Below are positions 34,482 through 43,223 of a stretch of 64,000 nt of DNA, piece after piece. The stretch lies in the NCBI RefSeq assembly GCF_018736105.1, contig NZ_CP076135.1:1734001-1798000 (forward strand), read 5' to 3'. Made by a program: the position numbers and the translations under genes. The first letter of the stretch is position 1. Every line of letters begins with the position of its first letter. The DNA is from Bradyrhizobium sediminis (GTDB lineage Bacteria > Pseudomonadota > Alphaproteobacteria > Rhizobiales > Xanthobacteraceae). The notes under the pieces are model-generated. The model saw only the letters and a program-made list of their open reading frames with translations, did not search any database and was not told the origin of the DNA.

Positions 34482-35527
34482 CATCGATGGCTTTGGCCGC
34501 AACTTTGTTCGGAGCGGAAGACCTGCGCATGGTCGAGCGGCCGCTCGACCGCCTTGCGCCCGGCATGGTGCGCATCCGGTTCGGCGCGGGCGGCATTTGC
34601 GGATCGGACATGCATTATTTCCGCCATGCCCGCACCGGAGACTTCGTCGTCACCTCGCCGCTCGTGCTCGGCCACGAAATCGCGGGCAAGGTCATCGAGA
34701 TCGGGGGTGCCGCGCCCGGGCTGAAGATCGGCGACCGCGTCGCCGTCAACCCGTCGCGCTGGTGCGGCCGCTGCACGCCGTGCCGCGAGGGCCGGCTCAA
34801 TCTTTGCGAAAACATCTTCTTCATGGGCTCGGCGTCGAAGACCCCGCACATGCAGGGCGGTTTCGCCACCACCTTCGATGCTGTTCCGGAGCAGTGCGTG
34901 AAGATCCCGGATCATGTGCCGTATCAGGCCGCGGCGCTTGCCGAGCCTCTGGCGGTCTGCCTGCACGCGGTCGCCCGCGCCGGCGATGTCAGCGGCAAGA
35001 GCGCGGTGCTGTTCGGCGCGGGCCCGATCGGCCTGCTCACCATGCTGGCGGCGCGTCGCGCCGGGATCGCTGAAGTCACCGTCGTCGATATTGCGGCGGC
35101 GCCGTTGGCATTTGCCAGCCGGCTCGGCGCCGATCGTGTCGTCGATGTCTCCGGCGGCGATGACGGATTGAAGGCGCAGGCCGCGGCGCGACCGTTTGAC
35201 ATCGCGTTCGAAGTCTCCGGGACGGCGGCGGGCCTTGCCAGCGCCATCGGCATTGTCCGGCGCGGCGGCATCGTGGTCCAGATCGGCAATCTGCCGGGCG
35301 GCCAGATCCCGGTGCCCGCGAATGCGGTGATGGCCAAGGAGATCGATCTCAGAGGCTCGTTCCGGTTCGGGGTCGAATTCATGACCGCGGTCGAGCTGAT
35401 CTCCGACGGCAGCGTCGACGTGCTGGCATTGGTGACGGCCGAGCGTCCGCTGGCTGCCGCACCCGACGCCATGCGGCTGGCGCTCGATCGTTCGCAGAGC
35501 GTCAAGGTGGTGCTGACCGCGCATTGA
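34478..35527 (+). CDS. Zinc-dependent medium-chain dehydrogenase, L-idonate 5-dehydrogenase-like
   Basis: 349 residues. Catalytic-zinc site: GGICGSDMHYF (Cys), GHEIAGKV (His-Glu). Structural-zinc loop: WCGRCTPCREGRLNLC with four Cys. The Rossmann motif AVLFGAGPIGLLTMLAAR follows. AVNPSRWC and FFMGSASKTPHMQGGFATTF match IdnD/L-idonate 5-dehydrogenase. It would interconvert idonate or a related aldonate and a keto acid feeding the uxu pathway. It overlaps dctM by 4 bases. Sorbitol/xylitol dehydrogenase activity is an alternative. Confidence 0.85.
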   Translation: MTSMALAATLFGAEDLRMVERPLDRLAPGMVRIRFGAGGICGSDMHYFRHARTGDFVVTSPLVLGHEIAGKVIEIGGAAPGLKIGDRVAVNPSRWCGRCTPCREGRLNLCENIFFMGSASKTPHMQGGFATTFDAVPEQCVKIPDHVPYQAAALAEPLAVCLHAVARAGDVSGKSAVLFGAGPIGLLTMLAARRAGIAEVTVVDIAAAPLAFASRLGADRVVDVSGGDDGLKAQAAARPFDIAFEVSGTAAGLASAIGIVRRGGIVVQIGNLPGGQIPVPANAVMAKEIDLRGSFRFGVEFMTAVELISDGSVDVLALVTAERPLAAAPDAMRLALDRSQSVKVVLTAH

Positions 35528-35569
35528 TTGCGCGGCCGAACCGCTGGAGAGATTGGAGGAGATTCGCGG

Positions 35570-36769
35570 ATGATGCTGCAGGGATGGCGTTGGTACGGGC
35601 CTGACGATCCTGTTTCGTTGGATGACATCCGCCAGGCCGGTGCGACCGATGTGGTCACGGCGCTGCATCAGGTGCCGATCGGCGAAGCCTGGACGCGCGA
35701 GGCCGTGGCGGAGCGCAAGCAGATCATCGAGAACGGGCAGCCCGGCCGCACGCCGCTGGTCTGGTCGGTGGTGGAATCGATTCCGGTGCCTGATGACGTC
35801 AAGCGGCTTGGCGGCAGGGCAACACGCTCGATCGAGGCGTGGATCGCCAGCCTGGAGGCGGTGGCCGCAGCCGGCATCGGGATCGTCTGCTACAATTTCA
35901 TGCCGGTGGTCGACTGGTGCCGCACCGACCTCGAATGGGAGCTGCCGAACGGCGCCCGCGCGCTGCGCTTCGACCAGAACCGGTTTGCGGCCTTCGATCT
36001 GCACATTCTGCAACGGCCGGGCGCGGCCGCGGATTATTCGCCGGCTGCGCAAGCCAGGGCGCAGCAGGTCTATGAGGCGATGAGCCAGGCGGACATCGAT
36101 TACCTGGTGATGGTGATCGCCAGCGCCTTGCCCGGCTCGACCACCGATGCGCTCTCGATCCCGCAGTTCCGCGACCGGCTCGAACAATACAGCGGTATCA
36201 CCTCGCCGGTGCTGCGCCGGCATCTGATCGAATTTCTGGCGCGCGTCGCGCCGGTTGCCGAAGCGCTCGGCGTGACGCTGACGCTGCATCCCGACGATCC
36301 GCCGCGCTCGCTGTTCGGCCTGCCGCGGATCGCTTCGACCACGGAAGACTATCAGGCGCTGTTCGATGCCGTGCCCTCGAAGGCGAACGGCATCTGCCTG
36401 TGCACCGGCTCGCTCGGCGTCCGCGCGGAAAACGACCTTCCCGCGATGGCGAAGCGGTTCGCTCCGCGCATCGGCTTTGCTCACCTGCGGGCGACGAAAC
36501 GGGAAGCCGACGGCCTGTCGTTCTTCGAGGCCGATCATCTCGACGGCGACGTCGACATGATTGCGGTATTGAAGGCGCTGCTCGCGGAAAACCGGCGTCG
36601 CACGGCTGCCGACCAGATCGTGTTCCGGCCCGATCACGGCCATCGCATGCTCGACGATCTCGCCCCGTCGAAGCGGACCAATCCCGGTTACACCGCGATT
36701 GGCAGGCTGCGCGGCCTCGCCGAACTGCGCGGCGCCATCCGCGCGATCGAACACGCCGGTCGCGCCTGA
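35570..36769 (+). CDS. uxuA: Mannonate dehydratase
   Basis: 399 residues starting MMLQGWRWYGPDDPVSL, the conserved UxuA N-terminus; GGAGGA lies 9 bases upstream. VTALHQVPIGEAW, WSVVESIPV, CYNFMPVVDWCRTDL, LHPDDPP, NGICLCTGSLG, FAHLRATKRE and FRPDHGHRMLDD carry the metal-binding Cys/His/Asp positions of the family. Reaction: D-mannonate to 2-keto-3-deoxygluconate. With UxuB it covers two of the three steps from fructuronate. No uronate isomerase (uxaC) or KDG kinase is in the window. Confidence 0.95.
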   Translation: MMLQGWRWYGPDDPVSLDDIRQAGATDVVTALHQVPIGEAWTREAVAERKQIIENGQPGRTPLVWSVVESIPVPDDVKRLGGRATRSIEAWIASLEAVAAAGIGIVCYNFMPVVDWCRTDLEWELPNGARALRFDQNRFAAFDLHILQRPGAAADYSPAAQARAQQVYEAMSQADIDYLVMVIASALPGSTTDALSIPQFRDRLEQYSGITSPVLRRHLIEFLARVAPVAEALGVTLTLHPDDPPRSLFGLPRIASTTEDYQALFDAVPSKANGICLCTGSLGVRAENDLPAMAKRFAPRIGFAHLRATKREADGLSFFEADHLDGDVDMIAVLKALLAENRRRTAADQIVFRPDHGHRMLDDLAPSKRTNPGYTAIGRLRGLAELRGAIRAIEHAGRA

Positions 36770-36943
36770 CCGTCGCCTGCAGATTGATCCCGAATTGGAA
36801 ATATTTCGGCGGGCGGGATGAAGCCGCTGCCGCGGACGCTTGCGCGCGTCCGGCGGCCCGTGCGCGCTTGACTCATCTGGAGCCATCCTCTTCTCTTTGC
36901 GGGCCGCTTTGAGCGGATACCGGGGCTCGAGAACAACAAGAAA

Positions 36944-38149
36944 ATGGCAGTCGAACGCAAGATGTCGCCGACGCACGAGACGCCTTATCGCGGCTTGCGG
37001 GTTCTGGACTTCGGGCAGGGCATCGCGTCGCCCTATTGCGCGATGCTGCTCGGCGTTTACGGGGCTGACGTCATCAAGATCGAGCCGCCCGAGGGCGACT
37101 GGTCGCGCTATCTCGGAACGACCTATGGCAGCCATACGGCGCTGTCGGCCGTCTATAACAGGGGCAAGCGCAGCCTGTGCCTCGACCTGAAGTCGGAGCA
37201 GGGGATCGCCATCGCCAAACAGCTCGCGCTTGATTGCGACGTCCTGATCGAGGGGTTCCGGCCCGGCGTCGCCGCCCGGCTCGGGATCGGCTATCAGGCG
37301 CTGGCAAAGGACAATCCCGGCCTGATCTATCTCTCGGTCTCCGGCTTCGGGCAGGACGGTCCCTATGCCAGGCGTCCGGGTTCGGATTCGGTGGCGCAGG
37401 CCTTTTCCGGCCTGGTCTCGGTCAATGTCGGCAACGACGGCATTCCGCACCGGGTCGGCACCACCATCTCCGACGTCGCGACAGGGGTCTACGCCTTCCA
37501 GGCCATCGCCACCGCGCTGTTCGCCCGCGCCAGCGTCGGCACCGGCCGCTGGATCGACGTCAATCTTGCGCAATCGACCGCCGCGCTGCTCGGCCACAAA
37601 GCCGCCGAATACGTTCTGGAAGGCGGCGCCCCGCGTGCGCTCAACGTGCCGGCGGGCTCCTATCGGACCGGCGACGGCTGGATGATGGTCACGCTGGTGA
37701 ACGAGCCGCAGTACAAGCGCCTGTGCGCGGCGATCGGACGCGACGACCTCGCCAGCGATCCGCGCTTTGCGGATTTTGCCAGGCGCGCCGACTCGGCCGA
37801 CGCGTTGATGGCGCAGCTGCGTGAAGTGTTCCTGTCGCAATCCACCGAGACCTGGCTCGGCCGGCTTCATGCGGCCGACGTCATCGCCGAGCGGATCCTC
37901 ACCCCCGGCGACTGGCTGCACAATGTTCATGTCGAGGCCACCAGGGCCGCAGTCTGTCAGGACACCCCCGGCGTCGGGCCGGTCCACGCCGCGCGCACGC
38001 CGGGCATCGCTGGGCCGTCCGAGGATGAGTTGCGGCCCGCGCCGGACATCGGCGCGGACAGCCGCGAAGTGCTGCTCGAGGCCGGATTCGATTCAGCTGC
38101 CATCGACGGTTTGATCGAGGCCGGCATCGTGCGCACCTCGCGACGCTAG
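36944..38149 (+). CDS. CaiB/BaiF (class III) CoA-transferase
   Basis: 401 residues. Hallmarks: RGLRVLDFGQGIASPYCAMLLGVYGADVIKIE, then NRGKRSLCLDLKSEQG, DVLIEGFRPGVAARLG, and SVSGFGQDGPYARRPGSD with the catalytic Asp region (quoted in short pieces). The family moves CoA between carboxylic acids. It heads a same-strand run with enoyl-CoA hydratase, MaoC hydratase and CoA-ester lyase, so it probably activates the pathway substrate (possibly a dicarboxylate) from succinyl-CoA or acetyl-CoA. The start could also be the ATG at 36962. Confidence 0.9.
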   Translation: MAVERKMSPTHETPYRGLRVLDFGQGIASPYCAMLLGVYGADVIKIEPPEGDWSRYLGTTYGSHTALSAVYNRGKRSLCLDLKSEQGIAIAKQLALDCDVLIEGFRPGVAARLGIGYQALAKDNPGLIYLSVSGFGQDGPYARRPGSDSVAQAFSGLVSVNVGNDGIPHRVGTTISDVATGVYAFQAIATALFARASVGTGRWIDVNLAQSTAALLGHKAAEYVLEGGAPRALNVPAGSYRTGDGWMMVTLVNEPQYKRLCAAIGRDDLASDPRFADFARRADSADALMAQLREVFLSQSTETWLGRLHAADVIAERILTPGDWLHNVHVEATRAAVCQDTPGVGPVHAARTPGIAGPSEDELRPAPDIGADSREVLLEAGFDSAAIDGLIEAGIVRTSRR

Positions 38150-38174
38150 ACCGGACCAAAGGGAGACAGGCGCC

Positions 38175-38951
38175 ATGGGAGCCGAACTCGTTCGCTATGC
38201 CGTTTCGGATGCGATTGCGGAGATCACGCTCGACCGCGCCCCGGTCAATGCGCTCAGCATCGCCTTGATCGACGCGCTGCTGGAAGCGCTGCGGAAGGCG
38301 AGGGACGACGAGCAGGTGCGCGCGGTGGTCATCGCCAGCGCCCACAAGGTATTTTGTGCCGGACTCGATCTCGATATCGTCAGGGGCAAGCGCGCCACCG
38401 AAACCAAGGGCTTTCTCGAGCGGCTCTATTTCGCGCTCAACGACATCCAGTACCGGATGGGCAAGCCGACCATCGCGGCGGTCGACGGACCGGCGCGGGC
38501 CGGCGGCATGACGATCGCGATCTCCTGCGACATGGTGATCGCCGGCGACGGCGCGACCTTCGGTTACCCCGAAATCGATGTCGGGTTGATTCCGGCGCTG
38601 CATTTCGTGCAATTGCCGCGGCTGGTCGGCAAGCACCAGGCCTTCGGCCCGCTGTTTCTCGGCGATCCCTTCGATGCTGCGACCGCGTTTCGAATGGGGC
38701 TGGTCAGCGAGGTGGTGCCGAAGGGAACCGCGCTGGAGCGCGCGCGGGCGATTGCGTTACGCCTGGCCGCCAAGTCGCCGATCGTGATGAAGATCGGCCG
38801 CGACGCCTTCATGCGGGCGGTCGATGCCGACTACCGCCGTGCGGTCGAGAATGCGGCGGAGAGTTTTGCGCTTGTGGCGAGCACGGAAGATTGTCAGGAA
38901 GGGCTCAACGCCTTCGTCGAAAAGCGGCCGCCGAAATATACCGGCCGCTGA
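38175..38951 (+). CDS. Enoyl-CoA hydratase/isomerase family protein
   Basis: 258 residues, crotonase fold. The first oxyanion segment is ASAHKVFCAGLDLDIV; the second is DGPARAGGMTIAISCDMVIA. GYPEIDVGLIPA provides the Glu equivalent to the rat hydratase Glu164. DPFDAATAFRMGLVSEVVP and a helical C-terminus are typical. It starts 25 bases after the CoA-transferase. The exact reaction (hydration, isomerisation, decarboxylation) cannot be told. Confidence 0.88.
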   Translation: MGAELVRYAVSDAIAEITLDRAPVNALSIALIDALLEALRKARDDEQVRAVVIASAHKVFCAGLDLDIVRGKRATETKGFLERLYFALNDIQYRMGKPTIAAVDGPARAGGMTIAISCDMVIAGDGATFGYPEIDVGLIPALHFVQLPRLVGKHQAFGPLFLGDPFDAATAFRMGLVSEVVPKGTALERARAIALRLAAKSPIVMKIGRDAFMRAVDADYRRAVENAAESFALVASTEDCQEGLNAFVEKRPPKYTGR

Positions 38952-39002
38952 CGCATTGGCGATTGACGAGAAACCAACCAACACCTGGAAAGGGGAGAGA
39001 CC

Positions 39003-39458
39003 ATGGCAGGATTATACTTCGAGGAGTTCGAGGTCGGCCGGGAATATCATCATGAATTCAGCCGGACCGTCACCGAGATGGACAACACCATGTTCAGCCT
39101 GCTGACGATGAATCCGCAGCCGCTGCATCTCGACGCCCATTTCTCCGAAACTACCGAATACGGCCAGCGGCTGTTCAACAGCCTCTACACGCTCGGCATC
39201 ATGATCGGCATGAGCGTCTACGACACCACGCTCGGCACCACCGTCGGCAATCTCGGCATGACCGACGTCAAGTTTCCGAAGCCGGTATTTCACGGCGACA
39301 CGCTGAAGGCGCATACCAAGATCATCTCCAAGCGCATCAGCCAATCGCGGCCGACCCAGGGTATCGTCGAGTTCGAGCATACCGCGACCAACCAGCGCGG
39401 CGAGGTGGTGGCAAGCTGCCGCCGCACCGGCCTGATGCACTGCAAACCAAAGGCTTGA
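39003..39458 (+). CDS. MaoC-like hot-dog-fold hydratase
   Basis: 151 residues starting MAGLYFEEFEVGREY. The hydratase-2 motif reads LTMNPQPLHLDAHFS: Asn replaces the usual Asp of D-x-N-P-x-H, and the His is kept. GQRLFNSLYTLGI and the C-terminal VEFEHTATNQRGEVV fit itaconyl-CoA/mesaconyl-CoA hydratase-like proteins (Ich/RipB). The very next gene encodes a CitE-like lyase, the pairing used for itaconyl-CoA to citramalyl-CoA cleavage. A strong GGGGAGA ribosome site lies just upstream. Confidence 0.85.
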   Translation: MAGLYFEEFEVGREYHHEFSRTVTEMDNTMFSLLTMNPQPLHLDAHFSETTEYGQRLFNSLYTLGIMIGMSVYDTTLGTTVGNLGMTDVKFPKPVFHGDTLKAHTKIISKRISQSRPTQGIVEFEHTATNQRGEVVASCRRTGLMHCKPKA

Positions 39459-39462
39459 ACTG

Positions 39463-40326
39463 ATGCGATCATTCCTGTTCGTTCCCGGCGACAGTGTCCG
39501 GAAATTCGAAAGCGCGAAGAAAACCGCCGCCGACGCGCTGATCCTCGATCTCGAGGATTCGATCGCGCCGGACCAGAAGGTGGCGGCGCGCGGCATCACC
39601 CGCGACATGCTGGATGCGCGCAGTCCGAACCAGAAGAACTACATCCGCGTCAACGCGCTCGACACCGGGCTGACGCTCGGCGACCTCGCCGCGGTCATGC
39701 CGGGCCGGCCCGACGGCATCGTGCTGCCGAAATGCGCCGGCGCCGCCGACGTCAACCACCTCGCCTTGTATCTCGACGCGTTCGAGGCGGCGTCCGGGAT
39801 CGAGCAGGACACCACGCGGATCGTCGTGGTCGCGACCGAGACGGCGCGGGCGGTTACGAAACTGCTCGACTTCGAGGGCGCCAGTCCGCGGTTGTGGGGC
39901 ATGATGTGGGGCGCCGAGGATCTCGCCGCCTCGCTCGGCGCCTCGCGCAACCGCACCAATGGCCGCTATCACGGGCCGTTCCTCCTGGCGCGCGATCTCT
40001 GCCTGATCAGCGCCGCGGCTGCCGGCGTGGTGGCGATCGACACCATCGCCACTGACATCGACGATCTGGCCGCGCTGCGGGAGGAGGCGATTGCTGCCCG
40101 CCACGACGGCTTCCTGTCGAAGGCCGTGATTCATCCGAAGCACGTCGATGTCGTCAACGCAGCCTTCATGCCGACGGAGGAGGAAATCGCCTGGTCGCGG
40201 AAGATCGTCAAGGCATTCGCTGACAATCCGGATTCCGGCGTGGTCAAGATCGACGGCAAGATGATCGACAAGCCGCACCTTCGCGCCGCCGAGAAGATTC
40301 TCGCTTTGGGCTCACGCAGGCGCTGA
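39463..40326 (+). CDS. HpcH/HpaI-fold CoA-ester lyase (CitE/citramalyl-CoA lyase-like)
   Basis: 287 residues. N-terminal MRSFLFVPGDSVRKFESAK and ADALILDLEDSIAPDQKVAAR are the CitE/Mcl signatures (Arg for CoA carboxylate, Glu/Asp for Mg). RVNALDTG, IVLPKCAGAADV, ATETARAV and WGAEDLAASLGA supply the remaining metal ligands. It would cleave a beta-hydroxyacyl-CoA diacid such as citramalyl-, malyl- or methylmalyl-CoA to pyruvate or glyoxylate plus an acyl-CoA. It lies 4 bases after the MaoC gene, so the two act in sequence. Confidence 0.88.
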   Translation: MRSFLFVPGDSVRKFESAKKTAADALILDLEDSIAPDQKVAARGITRDMLDARSPNQKNYIRVNALDTGLTLGDLAAVMPGRPDGIVLPKCAGAADVNHLALYLDAFEAASGIEQDTTRIVVVATETARAVTKLLDFEGASPRLWGMMWGAEDLAASLGASRNRTNGRYHGPFLLARDLCLISAAAAGVVAIDTIATDIDDLAALREEAIAARHDGFLSKAVIHPKHVDVVNAAFMPTEEEIAWSRKIVKAFADNPDSGVVKIDGKMIDKPHLRAAEKILALGSRRR

Positions 40327-40369
40327 GCCCATCGCCGAGCGACGCCACACTCATTCCGGAGATCACGAC

Positions 40370-40942
40370 ATGCGACTGACATCCCCACGCATTGCGCCCG
40401 TCCCCCTCGAAGGCTGCACGGCAGAACAGCGCGAGATCGTGGAGCCCATGCTGGCGCGCGGTCCGGTGCTCAATATCTTCCGCACCCTCTTGACCCATCC
40501 CGCGGCAGCCAAGGCATTCCTGGTGTGGGGCGGCTATATCCTGAGCCGCAAGACCTCGCTGCCGCCGCGCGAGCGCGAGATCGTCATTCTGCGCACCGGT
40601 TTCCTGTGCCGCTCCGGCTACGAATGGACCCAGCATGTGCCGATCGGCCGACGCGCTGGCCTGACCGATGACGAGATCGCCCGGATCAAGCTCGGCGCCG
40701 ACGCGCCGGGCTGGAGTGCGGCCGATGCGGCCTTGCTGCGGGCCGCCGACGATCTGCACCGCGAGCAGTTCATCACCGAGCCGGTGTGGGCGGAACTGTC
40801 GCGGCATTTCGAGGAACGCCAGCGCATGGATCTGGTGTTCACGGTGGGCCAGTACACCCAGGTCTCGATGCTGCTCAACAGTTTTGGCGTTCAGCTCGAC
40901 GAAGGCCAGGTGCTCGATCCCGATCTGAGGGGGTTCAAGTGA
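40370..40942 (+). CDS. Carboxymuconolactone decarboxylase (CMD/AhpD-like) family protein
   Basis: 190 residues, all helical. The core LPPREREIVILRTGFLCRSGYEWTQHV places a Cys and a His nine residues apart, the C...H form typical of the CMD-related branch rather than the CxxC of AhpD peroxidases. VFTVGQYTQVSMLLNSFGVQ is the conserved C-terminal helix. The role within this pathway is unknown; it may be a lactone decarboxylase-like or base-catalysed enzyme. Its stop overlaps the next gene's GTG (GTGA). Confidence 0.82.
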   Translation: MRLTSPRIAPVPLEGCTAEQREIVEPMLARGPVLNIFRTLLTHPAAAKAFLVWGGYILSRKTSLPPREREIVILRTGFLCRSGYEWTQHVPIGRRAGLTDDEIARIKLGADAPGWSAADAALLRAADDLHREQFITEPVWAELSRHFEERQRMDLVFTVGQYTQVSMLLNSFGVQLDEGQVLDPDLRGFK

Positions 40943-41742
40943 GCGGGCGTCTGCAGGGCAAGATCGCGGTCATCACCGGTGCCGGCCAGTCTGCCGGCGA
41001 AACCATCGGCAATGGCCGGGCGATGGCGGTGCTGTTCGCCCGCGAGGGCGCGCAGGTGCTATGCGTCGACCGCCGGCTGGAAAGCGCGGCCGAGACGGTC
41101 GCGATGATCGCGGCGGAAGGCGGCAGTGCCGCGGCGTTTCAGGCCGACGTCTCGCGCGACGCCGAATGTGCGGCGCTTGTCGCCGAGGGGAAGTCGCGCT
41201 GGGGAAGGATCGATATCCTCGTCAACAATGTCGGCATTGGCGGTAGCGGCGATGGTCCCGCCCATCGTGCCGATGAGGCAGCCTGGGACCGCATCATGGC
41301 GGTCAATCTCAAATCGGCATGGATGACCATCAAGCACGCCGTACCCGTGATGCGCGAGCAGGGCGGCGGATCGATCGTCAATATCTCGTCGCTGGCCTCG
41401 CTGGCCGGCGGCAATCAGGTCGCCTATGAGGTTTCCAAGGCTGGCGTGAACCGGCTCACCACCAGTGTCGCCAACGCCAATGCGGCCTACGGCGTGCGCT
41501 GCAACGCCGTGCTGCCGGGCCTGATGGATACGCCGATGGCGGTTTCCGGGATCGCCGGGGCGACGGGCTCGACAACCGAGGCGGTGCGCGAAGCCCGCAA
41601 CGCGCGGGTGCCGTTGCGCGGCAGGATGGGAACCGGCTGGGACACTGCGCATGCCGCGCTGTTCCTGGCGTCGGATGAAGCCAACTTCATCACCGGCGTG
41701 CTGCTGCCGGTCGACGGCGGCATGTCGGCGCGAGTCGGCTGA
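40939..41742 (+). CDS. SDR family oxidoreductase
   Basis: 267 residues from a GTG overlapping the CMD stop; the open frame extends upstream only in antisense-quality sequence. AVITGAGQSAGETIGNGRAM is an unusual glycine-rich cofactor loop with an insertion relative to TGxxxGIG. VDILVNN-like DILVNNVGIG, the catalytic Ser in VNISSLASL and YEVSKAGVNRLT (YxxxK) are standard. FITGVLLPVDGGMSARVG ends the fold. Probably NAD-dependent oxidation of a hydroxyacyl intermediate, last gene of the rightward cluster. Confidence 0.88.
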   Translation: MSGRLQGKIAVITGAGQSAGETIGNGRAMAVLFAREGAQVLCVDRRLESAAETVAMIAAEGGSAAAFQADVSRDAECAALVAEGKSRWGRIDILVNNVGIGGSGDGPAHRADEAAWDRIMAVNLKSAWMTIKHAVPVMREQGGGSIVNISSLASLAGGNQVAYEVSKAGVNRLTTSVANANAAYGVRCNAVLPGLMDTPMAVSGIAGATGSTTEAVREARNARVPLRGRMGTGWDTAHAALFLASDEANFITGVLLPVDGGMSARVG

Positions 41743-41975
41743 AGCGCGAGTTCACACCGCCCGTTTGGCAGGGTCATGGTTGTGTTCAGGATTTGCGCGA
41801 TGTTGCAAAAGTGCCGGTGATTTGCCCGACGTGTCAATGGGTTTTCGGGGGGCGAAGCCTCCGTACCGGCAACCGCTCGTTACTTTGCATGGGGTTGTTT
41901 TCGATATTTTGGTTGGGAGCGAGTGCGCAGGGGTGGCAAAGGCGCCCCTTCGCGCGATCGGTTGCTTGGCTTACC

Positions 41976-43223
41976 CTACGAATCCTTGGGCGGATTGACC
42001 AACGCACCCTCGGTGACGAGGGCCTCGATCCCCTCATCGGAAAACCCCGCCTCGCGCAAGATCGTCTCGCCGTGTTCGCCGAGCCCGGGCGGATAGTGCC
42101 GGATCGACGGCGGCGTCCTGCTCCAGGTCGCGGCGGGACCGGCGACGCGCAAGGTGCCTTCGGTCGGGTGCTCGATCGATTGCAGGAGGCCAACCGCGGC
42201 CAGATGCGGGTCGTCGATCAGGCTGTCGAGGTCGTGCAGCGGGGCGTGGGGAATGTCGGCTTCTTCGAACAGCCGCATCCATTCGGCCGTGGTGCGGGTC
42301 TTCATGACCTCGGAGAACCAGCCATAGACGAAATCGTAGTTGCCGGTTCGCGAGGCGATGCTGTTCAGGCGCGGGTCGCGGTCTGCTTCGTTCTCGAGGC
42401 CGATCGCACGAAAGAACGCGGTCCATTGCTTGTCGTTGTAGACCAGCGCGCAGACATAGCCGTCGCTGGTCTGGTAGGGGCGGCGGTCCGGCGACAGCAG
42501 CCGCGAATAGCCCGGCGGTCCGATCGGCGGCTCGAAACTGCGGCCGGCCATGTGGTCGCCGAGCACGAATTGCGCCATGGTCTCGAACATCGGGATCTCG
42601 ATCGACTGGCCCTCGCCGCTGCGGTTGCGATGAAACAGCGCGGCCAGGATCGCGTGTGCGGCGTTGAGCCCGACGATGCGGTCGGCCATCGTGGCCGGCG
42701 AGTAGCGCGGCTCGCCCGTGATCCTGCCGGTCAGCGCCGGCAATGCCGTCATGCCCTGGATCAGATCGTCATAGGCAGGCCGTCCGGCATAGGGGCCTTG
42801 CTCGCCAAAACCGTGCAGGCTGGCATAGACCAGCCGCGGATTGACCGCGAGCAAGTCGGAGGCCGCTAGCTTGAGCCGGCTCATCGCCGCCGGCCGCACA
42901 TTGTGGACGAAGACGTCTGCGGAGGCCGCGAGTCGCAACAGCGCCGCGCGGCCGCCCGCCTTCTTCAGATCGAGCACGATCGAGCGCTTGTTGCGGTTGC
43001 CCTGCAGGTACATCGCGCCCATCTGCGGATGACGCATCGGCGCCGCATGCCGCATGACGTCGCCTTCGGGGCTCTCGACCTTGATGACGTCGGCGCCGTA
43101 GTCGCCGAGGATCATGGTGGCGTAGGGCCCCATCATCACGCTGGTCAGGTCGATGATCCTGATGCCGGCGAGAGGTCCCGCCGGTGTCGCCGTCTTTGTT
43201 TCCGTCACGGAGCGTTCGGTCAA
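41976..43223 (-). CDS. CaiB/BaiF (class III) CoA-transferase, second copy
   Basis: 415 residues. IRIIDLTSVMMGPYATMILGDYGADVIKVE (quoted in pieces: SVMMGPYATMILGDYGADVI), NRNKRSIVLDLKKAGG, DVFVHNVRPAAMSRL and YASLHGFGEQGPYAGRPAYDD with the catalytic Asp. It is the last gene of the leftward TRAP operon and its start overlaps the DctP stop by 4 bases. It probably activates the acid delivered by that transporter. It faces the rightward pathway cluster across about 230 bases. Confidence 0.9.
   Translation of the reverse strand: MTERSVTETKTATPAGPLAGIRIIDLTSVMMGPYATMILGDYGADVIKVESPEGDVMRHAAPMRHPQMGAMYLQGNRNKRSIVLDLKKAGGRAALLRLAASADVFVHNVRPAAMSRLKLAASDLLAVNPRLVYASLHGFGEQGPYAGRPAYDDLIQGMTALPALTGRITGEPRYSPATMADRIVGLNAAHAILAALFHRNRSGEGQSIEIPMFETMAQFVLGDHMAGRSFEPPIGPPGYSRLLSPDRRPYQTSDGYVCALVYNDKQWTAFFRAIGLENEADRDPRLNSIASRTGNYDFVYGWFSEVMKTRTTAEWMRLFEEADIPHAPLHDLDSLIDDPHLAAVGLLQSIEHPTEGTLRVAGPAATWSRTPPSIRHYPPGLGEHGETILREAGFSDEGIEALVTEGALVNPPKDS

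Noticed and set aside
34427..37987. 1186-codon open frame on the minus strand
   Set aside because: It lies entirely antisense to the idnD-like, uxuA and CoA-transferase genes, which have full family motifs. Its translation is Arg/Asp/His-rich with no domain, as expected for the antisense frame of high-GC genes.
41743..41975. Possible small gene between the two catabolic clusters
   Set aside because: Frames here have no ribosome site and continue as antisense of the CoA-transferase; it is simply the gap between convergent genes.
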